DNA of 64,000 bases from Geothermobacter hydrogeniphilus (GTDB taxonomy: Bacteria; Desulfobacterota; Desulfuromonadia; Desulfuromonadales; Geothermobacteraceae), in NCBI RefSeq assembly GCF_002093115.1, contig NZ_NAAD01000002.1, forward strand, positions 1 to 64,000, given 5' to 3'. This document shows positions 1 to 9,154 of the stretch, piece after piece (the stretch's first letter is position 1; every line of letters begins with the position of its first letter). The position numbers and the translations under genes were made by a program. The notes beneath the pieces were generated by a model that saw only the letters and a list, made by a program, of their open reading frames with translations, was not told where the DNA came from and made no database searches.

Positions 1-55
1 TTCGAGGTTCGAGGTTCGAGGTTCGAGGTTCGAGGTTCGAGGTTCGAGGTTCGAG
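1..55. repeat. TTCGAGG 7-bp tandem repeat
   Basis: Seven perfect head-to-tail copies of the 7-mer TTCGAGG (1-49) followed by a partial copy. The array starts at the window edge, so its true length is unknown. No gene overlaps it. The remaining bases to about 100 carry no recognisable feature. Confidence 0.9.
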
Positions 56-121
56 AAAGTAGTAAAAATCACATGCGCGGATTACGCAACACAATTTACC
101 GACCCCCACGAAAAGTTCCGA

Positions 122-242
122 GGCGGCTCAAAAGTGCCCAGATGCAAGGCGCCTCGCGCCTGGAGGAGTGAGGCGTAGCGGCAGCTACGTCGCAGCGACG
201 AAAGGAGCGAGCAACGCAGCAGATGCGTGCTTTTCAGCCGCC
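122..242. repeat. Palindromic 121-bp element, copy A
   Basis: Imperfect fold-back unit. The left end GGCGGCTCAAAAG pairs with the right end CTTTTCAGCCGCC, and the centre holds the hairpin GTAGC-GGCA-GCTAC. A 21-bp lead-in (about 101-121) and the whole unit are repeated at 241-381. It belongs to the same family as copies at 12937, 13813, 16979, 53261 and 59927. It lies downstream of the lipoprotein gene ending at 396. Confidence 0.8.
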
Positions 243-260
243 CCCCACGAAAAGTTCCGA

Positions 261-381
261 GGCGGTCGAGACGTGCGTAGATGCAAGGCGTCTCACACCT
301 GAAGGAGTGAGGCGTAGCGGCAGCTACGTCGCAGCGACGAAAGGGGCGAGCAACGCAGCAGATGCGTGCGTATCGGCCGCC
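261..381. repeat. Palindromic 121-bp element, copy B
   Basis: Second head-to-tail copy of the element at 122-242, the same length and with the same central hairpin. The copies diverge most in the left third. Its right edge lies 14 bp beyond the stop codon of the lipoprotein gene at 396. No coding function is supported for the short ORFs that cross it. Confidence 0.8.
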
Positions 382-395
382 CTCGCAGTACACCG

Positions 396-848
396 TCAGG
401 GTTTGTAGCCGAGCTCCCGCAAAAACTCCAGCACCTGCTGCAGGGCCCGGCCCTCCTGGTCTTCAATGCGGCTGACTTCGTCAGCAGCCCGTATCGCCTG
501 TTTGCGGGCCTCGTCGGCCGCGGCCCTGGCCTCGGCGTTGATTGTCCGGCTCTTCTTCTCCAATTTCGCAACGGCCTTTTCCGCCCGGTCGGCAGCGGCT
601 TCGGCACGGTCGGTCGCCTGTTTCATCCGCTGCGACATTTTTTCCATCCGCCGCTCCAACTCCTCCATACGCAGCACCAGGGCCCAGGCCTTCTCCTCGG
701 AGCGCTCCGCCTGTTCCCCGGCCTTGATCGCCTCCCGCATCTGTTTCTGGGATGCCGGCAGAAACTGTTCACATCCGCTCAGCAGCAACAACAGGCAGAG
801 CAGCAACCCGGCCCGCAAAAGGGGGTATCGCATTCGTTTGTCTTCCAT
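396..848 (-). CDS. Small coiled-coil lipoprotein
   Basis: A 150-residue protein with a basic N-terminus, a leucine-rich signal segment (about 10-23) and a lipobox LLSGC ending at Cys26, so it should be lipidated and membrane anchored. Residues 30-140 are almost wholly Ala/Glu/Lys/Arg-rich with a heptad pattern, indicating a long coiled coil of the alanine-zipper type. No enzymatic motif is seen. It is the last gene of the amidase-rph-rdgB cluster, 14 bp after rdgB, and probably cotranscribed with it. Met6 is an alternative start. I do not recognise a named family; a structural Lpp-like envelope role is inference. Confidence 0.75.
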   Translation of the reverse strand: MEDKRMRYPLLRAGLLLCLLLLLSGCEQFLPASQKQMREAIKAGEQAERSEEKAWALVLRMEELERRMEKMSQRMKQATDRAEAAADRAEKAVAKLEKKSRTINAEARAAADEARKQAIRAADEVSRIEDQEGRALQQVLEFLRELGYKP

Positions 849-862
849 CCTGCCAACTGGTT

Positions 863-1437
863 TCAGAGGCTGTCGATCAGGGCTCGTAATGCCTGTCCCC
901 GGTGACTGATACGATTTTTGATGTCGAGGGGCAGTTCAGCCAGTGTCGCTTCCTGCTCATCGACCCAGAACAGGGGGTCATAACCGAATCCGCCATGGCC
1001 TCGCGGTTCTTCAAGAATCCTTCCTTCGAGTCTACCATCAAAACAGCGACAGTCACCCGTCGGCGAACAAAGGACCATGGCGCAGACAAAGGCAGCCTGA
1101 CGCCGGTCGCCCGCAACACCCTGTAATTCATTCAGCAGCTTCCGGTTATTGTCGACGTCACCGGCATTATCTCCGGCGAAACGCGCCGAACGCACTCCGG
1201 GAGCCCCGTTCAGGGCAGCCACGGTCAACCCGGAATCATCCGCCAGGGTCAGCAGACCGGTGGCCTCGGCGATGACACGGGCTTTTTTCTCGGCATTCGC
1301 GGCGAAGGTTTCACCGTCTTCAACAATCTCGGGCAGATTGTCGAAATCGGCCAGGCTCAAAACCTCGATCGCCCGATCGGCGAGCAACCGGCGGATTTCC
1401 TTCAGCTTACCGGCATTCCCGGTCGCGACCACCAATT

Positions 1438-1441
<4 letters not shown>
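863..1441 (-). CDS. rdgB: XTP/dITP diphosphatase (RdgB/HAM1 family)
   Basis: Non-canonical purine NTP pyrophosphatase that hydrolyses dITP, XTP and ITP to monophosphates and so keeps deaminated purines out of DNA and RNA. At 192 residues it has the normal family length. The N-terminal signature [10 protein letters not shown] (6-15) carries the triphosphate-binding Asn and Lys, DDSGL (about 68) holds the metal-binding acidic pair, and GFGYDPLF (about 150) is the base-recognition motif. The start is a GTG overlapping the rph stop in GTGA, with GGGGGA upstream, so translation is probably coupled to rph, a common gene pairing. Confidence 0.95.
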
Positions 1442-2171
<730 letters not shown>

Positions 2172-2175
<4 letters not shown>

Positions 2176-3257
2176 TTCTTACTCCTCGTATCATCATCGT
2201 ATTTTTTCAACCCGTCGAAGATGGCCTCCGCCAGCATCTGCCGCGCTTCGCCATCCCTGAGAAGGGCCAGGTCATCGGTATTGGTCAGGTATCCGAGTTC
2301 AATCATTACGGTCGGCAGATCTCCCCGGCCGAGGGGCAGCAGGTTGGCCGAATGAACCTCCGCCACGGTAAAACCTTCATCGAGCAGCGCCTGGCGGGCA
2401 TCGAGCGCCAGACGGGTGCTGTCATCCACATCCCCGGCCCGCAACCTGTCGTCAGCCGTCGCCGCGACCGGACGCACATAAAGCTCAACACCGTGGGCGG
2501 CGGGAGTGAAATGCCCCTGGGCATGAAGAATCAGGTAGGCATCGACATCTGGCTTGGAAACCGCCTGCAACCGATGTTTCCGGTCCAGGGTATAATCACC
2601 ATCCCGGCTCAGGTAAACCGGAATGCCGAGACGCATCTTGATCAGCCTCTCAAGCTGCCCGGCGAACTCAAGGACCACATCCTTTTCCTTGACGCCGGTA
2701 AGCCCGATCACGCCGCTATCGCTTCCACCGTGCCCGACATCGATGGCGATTGCACGCAGATGACTGACTTCCTGCCGGTTTTTCTTGCGCAGCAAAAAAG
2801 CGAACAACTGGTCAAGGGCACTTTCGTCACCTGGCGACTTGACTTCACCGACCGGATTGAGATTGCGATAATAAACAGAATTTCCGGTCAGGGCGGGAAG
2901 CTGGACAAGGACAAAATCTTCGGGAACACGCAACCGGCCGTCGATGAAACGAGGCGGATGATCCAGCGGAATAAACTGGTCACCGACCCGCAGATAGGTT
3001 CCCCCCGGAAAAAGAGAGGCCCTGCCCATCGGTGTCCGGAAACGGTAGCGGTGATCGACAGAATACCAGCGACCCTTCAGCCGCAGCGCCCGCATGACAT
3101 CGTCGATGGCCAGATAGGCGACACCGTCACGATTGTAGACCTCGCTGATCAGTTTCGGCTTTTGCCCGCTCCAGGCAATCTCAACCGCGGCATAGCCGGG
3201 ACTGGACAGACAGAGGAACAGGATTGAAAGGATAAGGAGCTGAATCCGGCTTGACAT
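2172..3257 (-). CDS. N-acetylmuramoyl-L-alanine amidase (Amidase_3)
   Basis: Periplasmic zinc amidase that cleaves the amide bond between MurNAc and the stem peptide of peptidoglycan. Residues 1-23 form a signal peptide ending at YAA. An N-terminal domain with a copper-amine-oxidase-like/stalk appearance (24-140) precedes the catalytic domain (about 165-350). The zinc and catalytic residues are present: His in DVGHGG, Glu in KEKDV, His in LHAQ and Glu in IELGYLTN. The first motif is DVGHGG rather than the usual DPGHGG. It heads the operon behind a promoter at 3318-3347 and overlaps rph by 4 nt. Confidence 0.9.
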
Positions 3258-3317
3258 GCTTTGCCCACAACTGGAAGGGTGTATTTACGGGTCTGAATCC
3301 TGGAGCTGGACCGGTTG

Positions 3318-3347
3318 GTTATACCTTGGCCCGCACGGGACTGTCAA
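3318..3347 (-). promoter_or_regulatory. Sigma70-type promoter of the amidase-rph-rdgB operon
   Basis: Read on the minus strand: TTGACA (3342-3347), an 18-bp spacer, then TATAAC (3318-3323). The predicted start is near 3311, giving a leader of about 54 nt before the amidase ATG at 3257. It is a close match to consensus in the gap after the DHH gene. Confidence 0.6.
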
Positions 3348-3368
3348 CGCCGCTGCCGCCCGACGTTC

Positions 3369-4415
3369 CTACGACTGGATCAGAGGCCTGCCCCTGCCCG
3401 GCTTCCGTCCCAGGTACTCAAGCAGCCTCCGGGTCAGGCTGTTTTCCAGCTCCCGCTGCACCGCCTGTTTGCCGACCATCGGCTTGATCTGACCGCCGGC
3501 TGTGGTGTGGTGTCCGCCGGCGGTTCCAAGCCCGTTCAAAACCACCCGAATCGCCTCACCGGCAATGATCTCCGGCTGACTGGTACGCAGGGAAACGACT
3601 TCCTCCCCCTGGTACTGCCCCATGCCGAGAACCACCTCGACGCCTTCCATGCGCAACAGAAAGTCGGCCATTTCGGCGACAATATCCGGGTTGTCAATGG
3701 CATAAAGGTTGAAAACCAGCACATCGTCGAAAAGGCGTGAGTTTTCAATCGCCCGGTTGTAGGAAAAAAAATACTGACGAGGCACCTTGGGATGGGTGAT
3801 GTGGTAGAGGATGCGGTTATTGGCCAGGGGAAGCAGGTAGAGATAGGCCTCCCGGTCAGCCTTGACCCAGTCACGACCGAGGTCCTGGGTCTCGGACTTG
3901 ATGGCATAGAAAAGAATGGTCGCCAGCTTGGTGCCGAAACTGATGTCGTTGGCCAGCAGGTATTCAAGCAGGATAGTCGCGGAGGCTCCGAAGTTTTCAC
4001 GGATATCGACCCAGCGGCAGGTTGAGCAGACATCACGGATCGGATGATGATCGATCACCAGGTGAACGGTGCGGTCTTCCGGGAAGGAATTGTTGCCGGT
4101 ACCCGGCTGGGTATCGACCAGACAGATGACCTGGAAGGAATCAAGGTCGATATGGTCGAAATGAACCGTGTCGATTTCCAGCAGTTCGGCCATGGTGCGG
4201 TTCTCACCCCGGCCGATGATACCGCCGTAGGTGATGGTGGCATCCTGACCGGTGGTCTTGAGCAGCAGGTGCTTCAGGGCCATGGCCCCTGCCAGGGAAT
4301 CGGGATCGGGATTGTCATGGGCGACAATCAGCACATTCCCCTTGCCCCGCACCCAGTCAAGAAACTGGCCGGAAAATTCTTTCGAACGTGTCAGATCCAG
4401 CGTTCTTCCCTTCAA
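3369..4415 (-). CDS. DHH/DHHA1 phosphoesterase, NrnA-like
   Basis: Predicted Mn-dependent phosphoesterase of the DHH family that includes NrnA oligoribonucleases/pAp phosphatases and c-di-AMP phosphodiesterases. The N-terminal DHH domain shows VAHDNPDPDSLAGA (about 34), VDTQPG (about 101) and the name-giving DHHP motif (about 122). The C-terminal DHHA1 domain ends with GGHHTTAGGQI, the Gly/His-rich substrate loop. At 348 residues it is slightly longer than typical NrnA. The start is a TTG, because an in-frame TGA lies four codons upstream. Which substrate it cleaves cannot be told from sequence. Confidence 0.85.
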   Translation of the reverse strand: MKGRTLDLTRSKEFSGQFLDWVRGKGNVLIVAHDNPDPDSLAGAMALKHLLLKTTGQDATITYGGIIGRGENRTMAELLEIDTVHFDHIDLDSFQVICLVDTQPGTGNNSFPEDRTVHLVIDHHPIRDVCSTCRWVDIRENFGASATILLEYLLANDISFGTKLATILFYAIKSETQDLGRDWVKADREAYLYLLPLANNRILYHITHPKVPRQYFFSYNRAIENSRLFDDVLVFNLYAIDNPDIVAEMADFLLRMEGVEVVLGMGQYQGEEVVSLRTSQPEIIAGEAIRVVLNGLGTAGGHHTTAGGQIKPMVGKQAVQRELENSLTRRLLEYLGRKPGRGRPLIQS

Positions 4416-4464
4416 CCTGATGCTTCAGGTTCATCCACATCATGAACCTGATCAGGACAGGTTC
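4414..4464. other. Two adjacent small hairpins with a shared stem
   Basis: AACCTGA-TGCT-TCAGGTT (4414-4431) and GAACCTG-n7-CAGGTTC (4444-4464) are two 7-bp-stem hairpins in the 36-bp gap between the DHH gene start and the stop of the preceding gene. The stems are near-identical, so alternative pairing between the two is possible. A regulatory role, such as control of the TTG start, is speculative. Confidence 0.4.
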
Positions 4465-4940
4465 AAATCAGCCGGCCGCGATTCAACGGCCAGACGCAGA
4501 GCCAGCTCGACAGCTTCAGCGGCGGTCTCGACCCGGTGGACCCCCGTCAGGTCGGCCCAACGGCCGAAGACGACAACCGGTTTTCCCAACTTCAGCCCGA
4601 TGGCTATCTCGGAAAGGGTACCATACTCCCCTTCAACGGCAATCAGAACCCGACTCACCTGGGCGATCATCACGTTGCGCGCGTGTCCCAGTCCGGTCGG
4701 CAGGGCGATTGAAACGTCGTTGTTGGCACTGTCGGCATCACTGCCGGGCAGCAACCCGATGGTCTCCCCACCGGCCCCGGCGGCGCCGCGACAGGCGGCG
4801 GCCATGACTCCGCCGAGCCCGCCACAGACCAGCACCGCCCCGGATTCAGCCAGACGACGGCCGATCTCCTCGGCCAGTGCCGCGCCGGCGACATCGATGC
4901 TGCCGGCGCCGATGACTCCGACCAGCAGGCGGCGACTCAA
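4452..4940 (-). CDS. TIGR00725-type Rossmann-fold nucleotide-binding protein (SLOG/LOG-like)
   Basis: A 162-residue single-domain Rossmann protein resembling the TIGR00725 branch of the lysine-decarboxylase-like/LOG superfamily. It shows GVIGAGS near the N-terminus, the nucleotide-loop CGGLGGVMAAACRGA (about 39-53), GLLPG (about 63) and a later EGEYGTLSEI (about 104-113) in place of the PGGxGTxxE motif of LOG phosphoribohydrolases. Substrate and function are unknown. The TTG start overlaps the copA stop as TTGA and has GGAG 8 nt upstream, so it appears coupled to copA. Confidence 0.8.
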   Translation of the reverse strand: MSRRLLVGVIGAGSIDVAGAALAEEIGRRLAESGAVLVCGGLGGVMAAACRGAAGAGGETIGLLPGSDADSANNDVSIALPTGLGHARNVMIAQVSRVLIAVEGEYGTLSEIAIGLKLGKPVVVFGRWADLTGVHRVETAAEAVELALRLAVESRPADLNLS

Positions 4941-7624
4941 GAGTCATTCTCCAGGCGGCGGGCATAACGTTTCAGCAACAGGCTGTTGCTGACCACCGAA
5001 ACACTGGAAAAGGCCATCGCCAGGCCGGCGAACTCCGGACGCAGCAGCCAGCCGAAGAGTGGATAGAAGACCCCGGCCGCAAGGGGGATGCCGACCAGGT
5101 TGTAGAAAAAGGCCCAGAACAGGTTCTGGCGGATTTTGTTCAGCGTCTTCCGCCCCAGACGGATGGCGCGTTCGACATCCCGGACCGCGCCGCGCACCAG
5201 CACCAGGTCGCCGGTTTCCTTGGCGACGTCGGTGCCGCCGCCGACGGCGATGCCAACATCGGCCGCCGCCAGCGCCGGAGCGTCGTTGATGCCATCCCCG
5301 ACCATACCGACCTGCGCGCCCTGCTGCTGGTAACGACGAACGACATCCAGTTTCTGATCAGGGCGAACCTCAGCCTCGACAGCGTCGACCCCGACCTGTT
5401 CGGCAACCGTTTCGGCCACCTCGCGACGGTCGCCGGTCAGCAGGACAGTCTTCAGCCCGAGGCGGCGAAGCGCGCTGACAGCGGCCACCGAATCAGTCTT
5501 GAGACTGTCGGCCAACCCCAGCAGCCCGAGCAGACGGCCGTCACGGGCAACGTAGATCAGTGACCTGCCGGCAGAGGACCACTCTTCCCCCAGGGTTGAC
5601 CAAGTTTCGACCGCGACCTCCTGCTGCCGCATCAGTTGCGCGTTTCCGGCGGCGACCGATCGTCCCTCAATCCGCCCAACCAGGCCGTGCCCGCCGCGTT
5701 CCATGACCTCGGTCACCGCGGAGAGGGACAGACCCGCCTCTTCGGCCCGCCGCACCACCGCTGCGGCCAGGGGATGATTGCTGGCGGACTCAAGACTGGC
5801 AGCAATCCGCAGCAGTTCGTTTTCATCACTTTCCGCCGCGGCACGAACCTCGGCGACAGCGAAATCCCCGCTGGTGAGAGTGCCGGTCTTGTCAAGCAGA
5901 ATGACCTCCAGCCGGGAGATATTTTCCAGCACCGAAGCCTTTTTGAACAGGATCCCGGCCTTCAGACCGACCGCGCTGCCAACCATGATAGCCGTCGGGG
6001 TCGCCAGGCCGAGGGCACAGGGACAGGCAATGACCAGCACCGCGACGGAAGTCTGGAAGGCGAACAGAAAACCGGCGTCGAAAACAAAATACCAGCCCAG
6101 AAAAGTCAGCACCGACAGAGCGACCACCGTCGGTACGAAGATATTGGAGACCCGGTCAGCCAGCCGCTGAATCGGCGCCTTGTCCGCCTGGGCGGCGGAC
6201 ACCAGGGCGACAATCTGGGCCAGAGCGGTCTCAGCACCGACCCGTTTCGCTTCCACCAGCAGCCTGCCGTTGCGACTGATCGTGCCGCCGGTCACGACAT
6301 CACCCGGCCCCTTGGCGGCCGGCACCGATTCACCGGTCAGCAACGACTCGTCAACCGCCGCCTCCCCTTCCACCACGACGCCATCAACCGGGATCTTTTC
6401 CCCGGCCTTGACCACCAGCAGGTCCCCGACTTCAACCAGCGCCGCCGGGATTTCCTTCTCACGTTCCTTGACCAGCAGGCGCGCCTGCTGCGGCTGAAGG
6501 TCGAGCAGCTCGCGCAGAGCCCTGCCGGCCTTGCCCTTGGCCCGGGATTCGAGCCATTTGCCGAAACGGATAAAAGTGATCAGCATGGCGCTGGTTTCGA
6601 AAAAGACCGGGCTGTCCGCTCCCAGCAGGCCGAACAGGGAAAGCAGTGAATAACCGTAGGCGGCACTGATGCCGAGAGCAACCAGGACATCCATGTTGCT
6701 TGACCGATTGCGCAACGAATGCCAGGCACCGCGATAAAAGGTCAGGCCGGCACTGAACTGCACCAGGCTGGAAAGCAGGGCGATCAGGTAAAGGGTACCG
6801 GCCCCGAACGGCGGGAACCACATCAGCGGCATGATCGGCAGCGACAGGGCGGCGGAAAACAGCAGCCACTGCAACTGACGGCGATCCTCCCCAGCCTGAC
6901 GTTCGTCGCTGTCATCAACGACCGGTGTATAACCGGCCTGGCGTACCGCTTCGAGAATCTCCTCTGCGGACAGCTGCCGCGGATCAAAATCGACACGGGC
7001 CGAATCATCCGCCAGGTTGACCCGGACCCGGCGCATGCCGGAAAGCGTGGAGAGTTTATCCTCAATGGTACGGGCGCAACTGGCACAGTGCATGCCGCTG
7101 ACAGCGAAGCTGAGCTCACCGGGACGGGTCATGGTGGCCGGCTGTCCGGCCCGGAATCCCAGCTCACGAATGACCGCGCGGATATCGGCGACATCAACCT
7201 CCGCCGGATTCCACTCTACGGACAGGCTTTCAAGAGCAAAATTGACCTCGGCTGAAAGGACCCCGGCAATCCGACTGACCCCTTTTTCGATTGAGCCGGC
7301 GCAGTTGCTGCAGCTCATACCGTAGAGGGGCAACTGAATCGATTCGGTCGCGGGCCCGTCCGGGGGCCCGCTTTCCCGGTCGGGCTCAGCCGCCGGAGAT
7401 TCTTCGGATGGCGCCTCTTCAACCCGGAAACCGGCCTCCACAACCACCGCCGCCAGGCGTTCCGGATCGGTCTGCCGCGGGTCGTACTGGAGGCGGGCGC
7501 AGGCGGCGGCGAGATCAACATCGACCTGTTCAACTCCCGGCTGCTGCTGAAGGATATCGGTCAGACGGGCAACGCACTTACCGCAACGCATACCCTGCAC
7601 CGGCAATCTCACGGATGAATTCAC
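4937..7624 (-). CDS. copA: Copper-exporting P1B-type ATPase with three N-terminal metal-binding domains
   Basis: Inner-membrane ATPase expected to pump Cu(I) out of the cytoplasm. Three HMA domains come first, with CGKC (14-17), CSNC (about 107) and CASC (about 180). Eight membrane helices follow with the CPC translocation motif in ACPCALGLATP (about 533). The phosphorylation site DKTGTLT (about 578) and the hinge GDGINDAPAL (about 775) are intact. Length is 895 residues, longer than usual because of the third HMA. It lies between the TPR gene upstream (4-nt overlap) and the SLOG-like gene downstream (4-nt overlap). No adjacent CueR or CsoR gene was seen. Copper specificity is inferred from CPC and the HMA motifs. 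Confidence 0.93.
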   Translation of the reverse strand: MNSSVRLPVQGMRCGKCVARLTDILQQQPGVEQVDVDLAAACARLQYDPRQTDPERLAAVVVEAGFRVEEAPSEESPAAEPDRESGPPDGPATESIQLPLYGMSCSNCAGSIEKGVSRIAGVLSAEVNFALESLSVEWNPAEVDVADIRAVIRELGFRAGQPATMTRPGELSFAVSGMHCASCARTIEDKLSTLSGMRRVRVNLADDSARVDFDPRQLSAEEILEAVRQAGYTPVVDDSDERQAGEDRRQLQWLLFSAALSLPIMPLMWFPPFGAGTLYLIALLSSLVQFSAGLTFYRGAWHSLRNRSSNMDVLVALGISAAYGYSLLSLFGLLGADSPVFFETSAMLITFIRFGKWLESRAKGKAGRALRELLDLQPQQARLLVKEREKEIPAALVEVGDLLVVKAGEKIPVDGVVVEGEAAVDESLLTGESVPAAKGPGDVVTGGTISRNGRLLVEAKRVGAETALAQIVALVSAAQADKAPIQRLADRVSNIFVPTVVALSVLTFLGWYFVFDAGFLFAFQTSVAVLVIACPCALGLATPTAIMVGSAVGLKAGILFKKASVLENISRLEVILLDKTGTLTSGDFAVAEVRAAAESDENELLRIAASLESASNHPLAAAVVRRAEEAGLSLSAVTEVMERGGHGLVGRIEGRSVAAGNAQLMRQQEVAVETWSTLGEEWSSAGRSLIYVARDGRLLGLLGLADSLKTDSVAAVSALRRLGLKTVLLTGDRREVAETVAEQVGVDAVEAEVRPDQKLDVVRRYQQQGAQVGMVGDGINDAPALAAADVGIAVGGGTDVAKETGDLVLVRGAVRDVERAIRLGRKTLNKIRQNLFWAFFYNLVGIPLAAGVFYPLFGWLLRPEFAGLAMAFSSVSVVSNSLLLKRYARRLENDS

Positions 7625-8868
7625 GGGGCCTCGTATCTCCTGATCAGGCGGGCAAAGGAAGGCACCTGACGGATACCGTCGAAATCGGGATCGTCCAGGG
7701 CATCTTCGAGGAAATGGGCATCCTGCTCCACGGCCTGGCCGAGCATCTTTACCGCCTCGCGGACCTTGCCCTTCAGAGCCATGACGCAGGCACGGTTGTA
7801 GAGAGCGAGCGGGTAACGATCGGTGCGTTCCAGGATTGAATCAAAGCACTCCAGGGCTTCATCCAGGCGTCCCATATCCATCAACAGGTTCCCCTTGTTG
7901 TTGAGGATGAAGAGAGATTCAGGATCAAGCCGCAAACTTTCTTCGAGTGCCGCCAGGGCGCCGGACACATCTCCCCGGCGTTCCAAAACCATCGCCCGGT
8001 AAAAACTCGGGTCGGGGCTGTCAGGGTCGATGCGTTCCGCCGCCGCCAGATCCTCCAGGGCCTTCGTCAACTCTCCCCTGGCAGCCAGCAGATGAGCTCG
8101 TTCGACATAGGCCTCGAAGAATCCGCCATCCAGCTCCAGTACCCGGGAAAAGGCCTGCAGCGCCTCATCCTGACGCTGCAACCGCACCAGGGAAAGCCCA
8201 CGATTGTAATGATAGGAAGCGATTTCCGGATCACGGGCGATCGCCTCGTCATAGCAGACAAGAGCCTCCTCATCCCGCCCCAGTCCGGCCAGGGCATAAC
8301 CGCGACCATTGTGGCAGGCGTGATCGTCAGGAGCCAACCGCAGGGCCCGGTCGAAATAGTCACCGGCTTCCCCATGCCGTTGCAGGCGGTTCAGGGCATA
8401 ACCGATGTTGTAGAGGATATCGGGTGATTCGGGCAGGCGGTGCAAGGCCCGCAGATACATCTGCAGGGCCTCCTCGGTACGATCCAGTTCATCCAGCACA
8501 TTGCCGAGATTGATATAGGCTTCGGGAAAATCGGGCTGCAGCTCCAGAGACCGCCACAGGTGTTCATAGGCCTCACGGTAACGACCCAGCTGTTCGGCCA
8601 GGACACCATAGTTGTGATGAATGGCCCCGTTGCGCGGATCAAGCTGGAGGGCCTTGCGGTAGAGCGCCAGGGCTTTGCGATGATCTCCGAGGTTGGCGGC
8701 GGCAACAGCGCAATGATTCATCGCCTCGACACAGAGGGGCTGATCTTCCAGGTACGCCTCGGCCAGGTCAAGGGCTACGGCATTGTCGCCGCGATCAAGA
8801 GCCTCCTGAACCAGGTAGAGGGTTTCCTCCGGTTCCTCAGCAAAAAAATCTTCGAAATGCTCACTCAT
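7621..8868 (-). CDS. Tetratricopeptide repeat protein
   Basis: A soluble protein of about 415 residues made almost entirely of TPR helix pairs from about residue 30. Repeated A-x-x-L-G/N patterns such as NLGNVLDELDRTEEALQMY and NIGYALNRLQRHGEA give roughly ten to eleven repeats. No signal peptide or catalytic domain is visible, so it is probably a cytoplasmic scaffold. The ATG at 8866-8868 (protein MSEHFEDFF) is preferred over an upstream TTG because AGGA lies 11 nt upstream and the repeats begin soon after. It is first in the run TPR-copA-SLOG, each overlapping by 4 nt, but its link to copper is not evident. Confidence 0.85.
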   Translation of the reverse strand: MSEHFEDFFAEEPEETLYLVQEALDRGDNAVALDLAEAYLEDQPLCVEAMNHCAVAAANLGDHRKALALYRKALQLDPRNGAIHHNYGVLAEQLGRYREAYEHLWRSLELQPDFPEAYINLGNVLDELDRTEEALQMYLRALHRLPESPDILYNIGYALNRLQRHGEAGDYFDRALRLAPDDHACHNGRGYALAGLGRDEEALVCYDEAIARDPEIASYHYNRGLSLVRLQRQDEALQAFSRVLELDGGFFEAYVERAHLLAARGELTKALEDLAAAERIDPDSPDPSFYRAMVLERRGDVSGALAALEESLRLDPESLFILNNKGNLLMDMGRLDEALECFDSILERTDRYPLALYNRACVMALKGKVREAVKMLGQAVEQDAHFLEDALDDPDFDGIRQVPSFARLIRRYEAP

Positions 8869-9154
8869 GAGAAACGTTTTCCTGCACATGCTGACGGTCG
8901 ACTGCAATCAGTTCCCTGAGGCGACGTGGCCATCACCGGTTCGGGAACCAGTTCCAATCTAGCAGAATTCTGCACTCTATGCACCTTCCCATGTCCGCCT
9001 CATATCCGCCACCGGGGTTGCAGACCGTGAGGACCCTGTGAGTTGAAGCTGCTGGAACCGGACCGCCCTGTCGGCACCGATCCGGGTAAAGAAAATCACT
9101 CCGCCGGTCGAAATGTTGATCAGAGTCATATGAATTCCAGGAGATCCATCACTC
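8869..9154. promoter_or_regulatory. Divergent intergenic region with two palindromes
   Basis: A 286-bp gap between the TPR-copA operon (minus) and the pentapeptide-channel gene (plus). It contains the perfect 12-bp palindrome GCAGAATTCTGC (8962-8973) and the near-palindrome GGAAC-CA-GTTCC (8944-8955), 6 bp apart. They are plausible operator half-sites for a regulator of one or both flanking units. No good consensus promoter was identified. Confidence 0.35.

Noticed and set aside
122-381. CRISPR-like array of two repeats at the left edge
   Set aside because: The 121-bp units are palindromic, occur elsewhere in the window and have no spacer structure.
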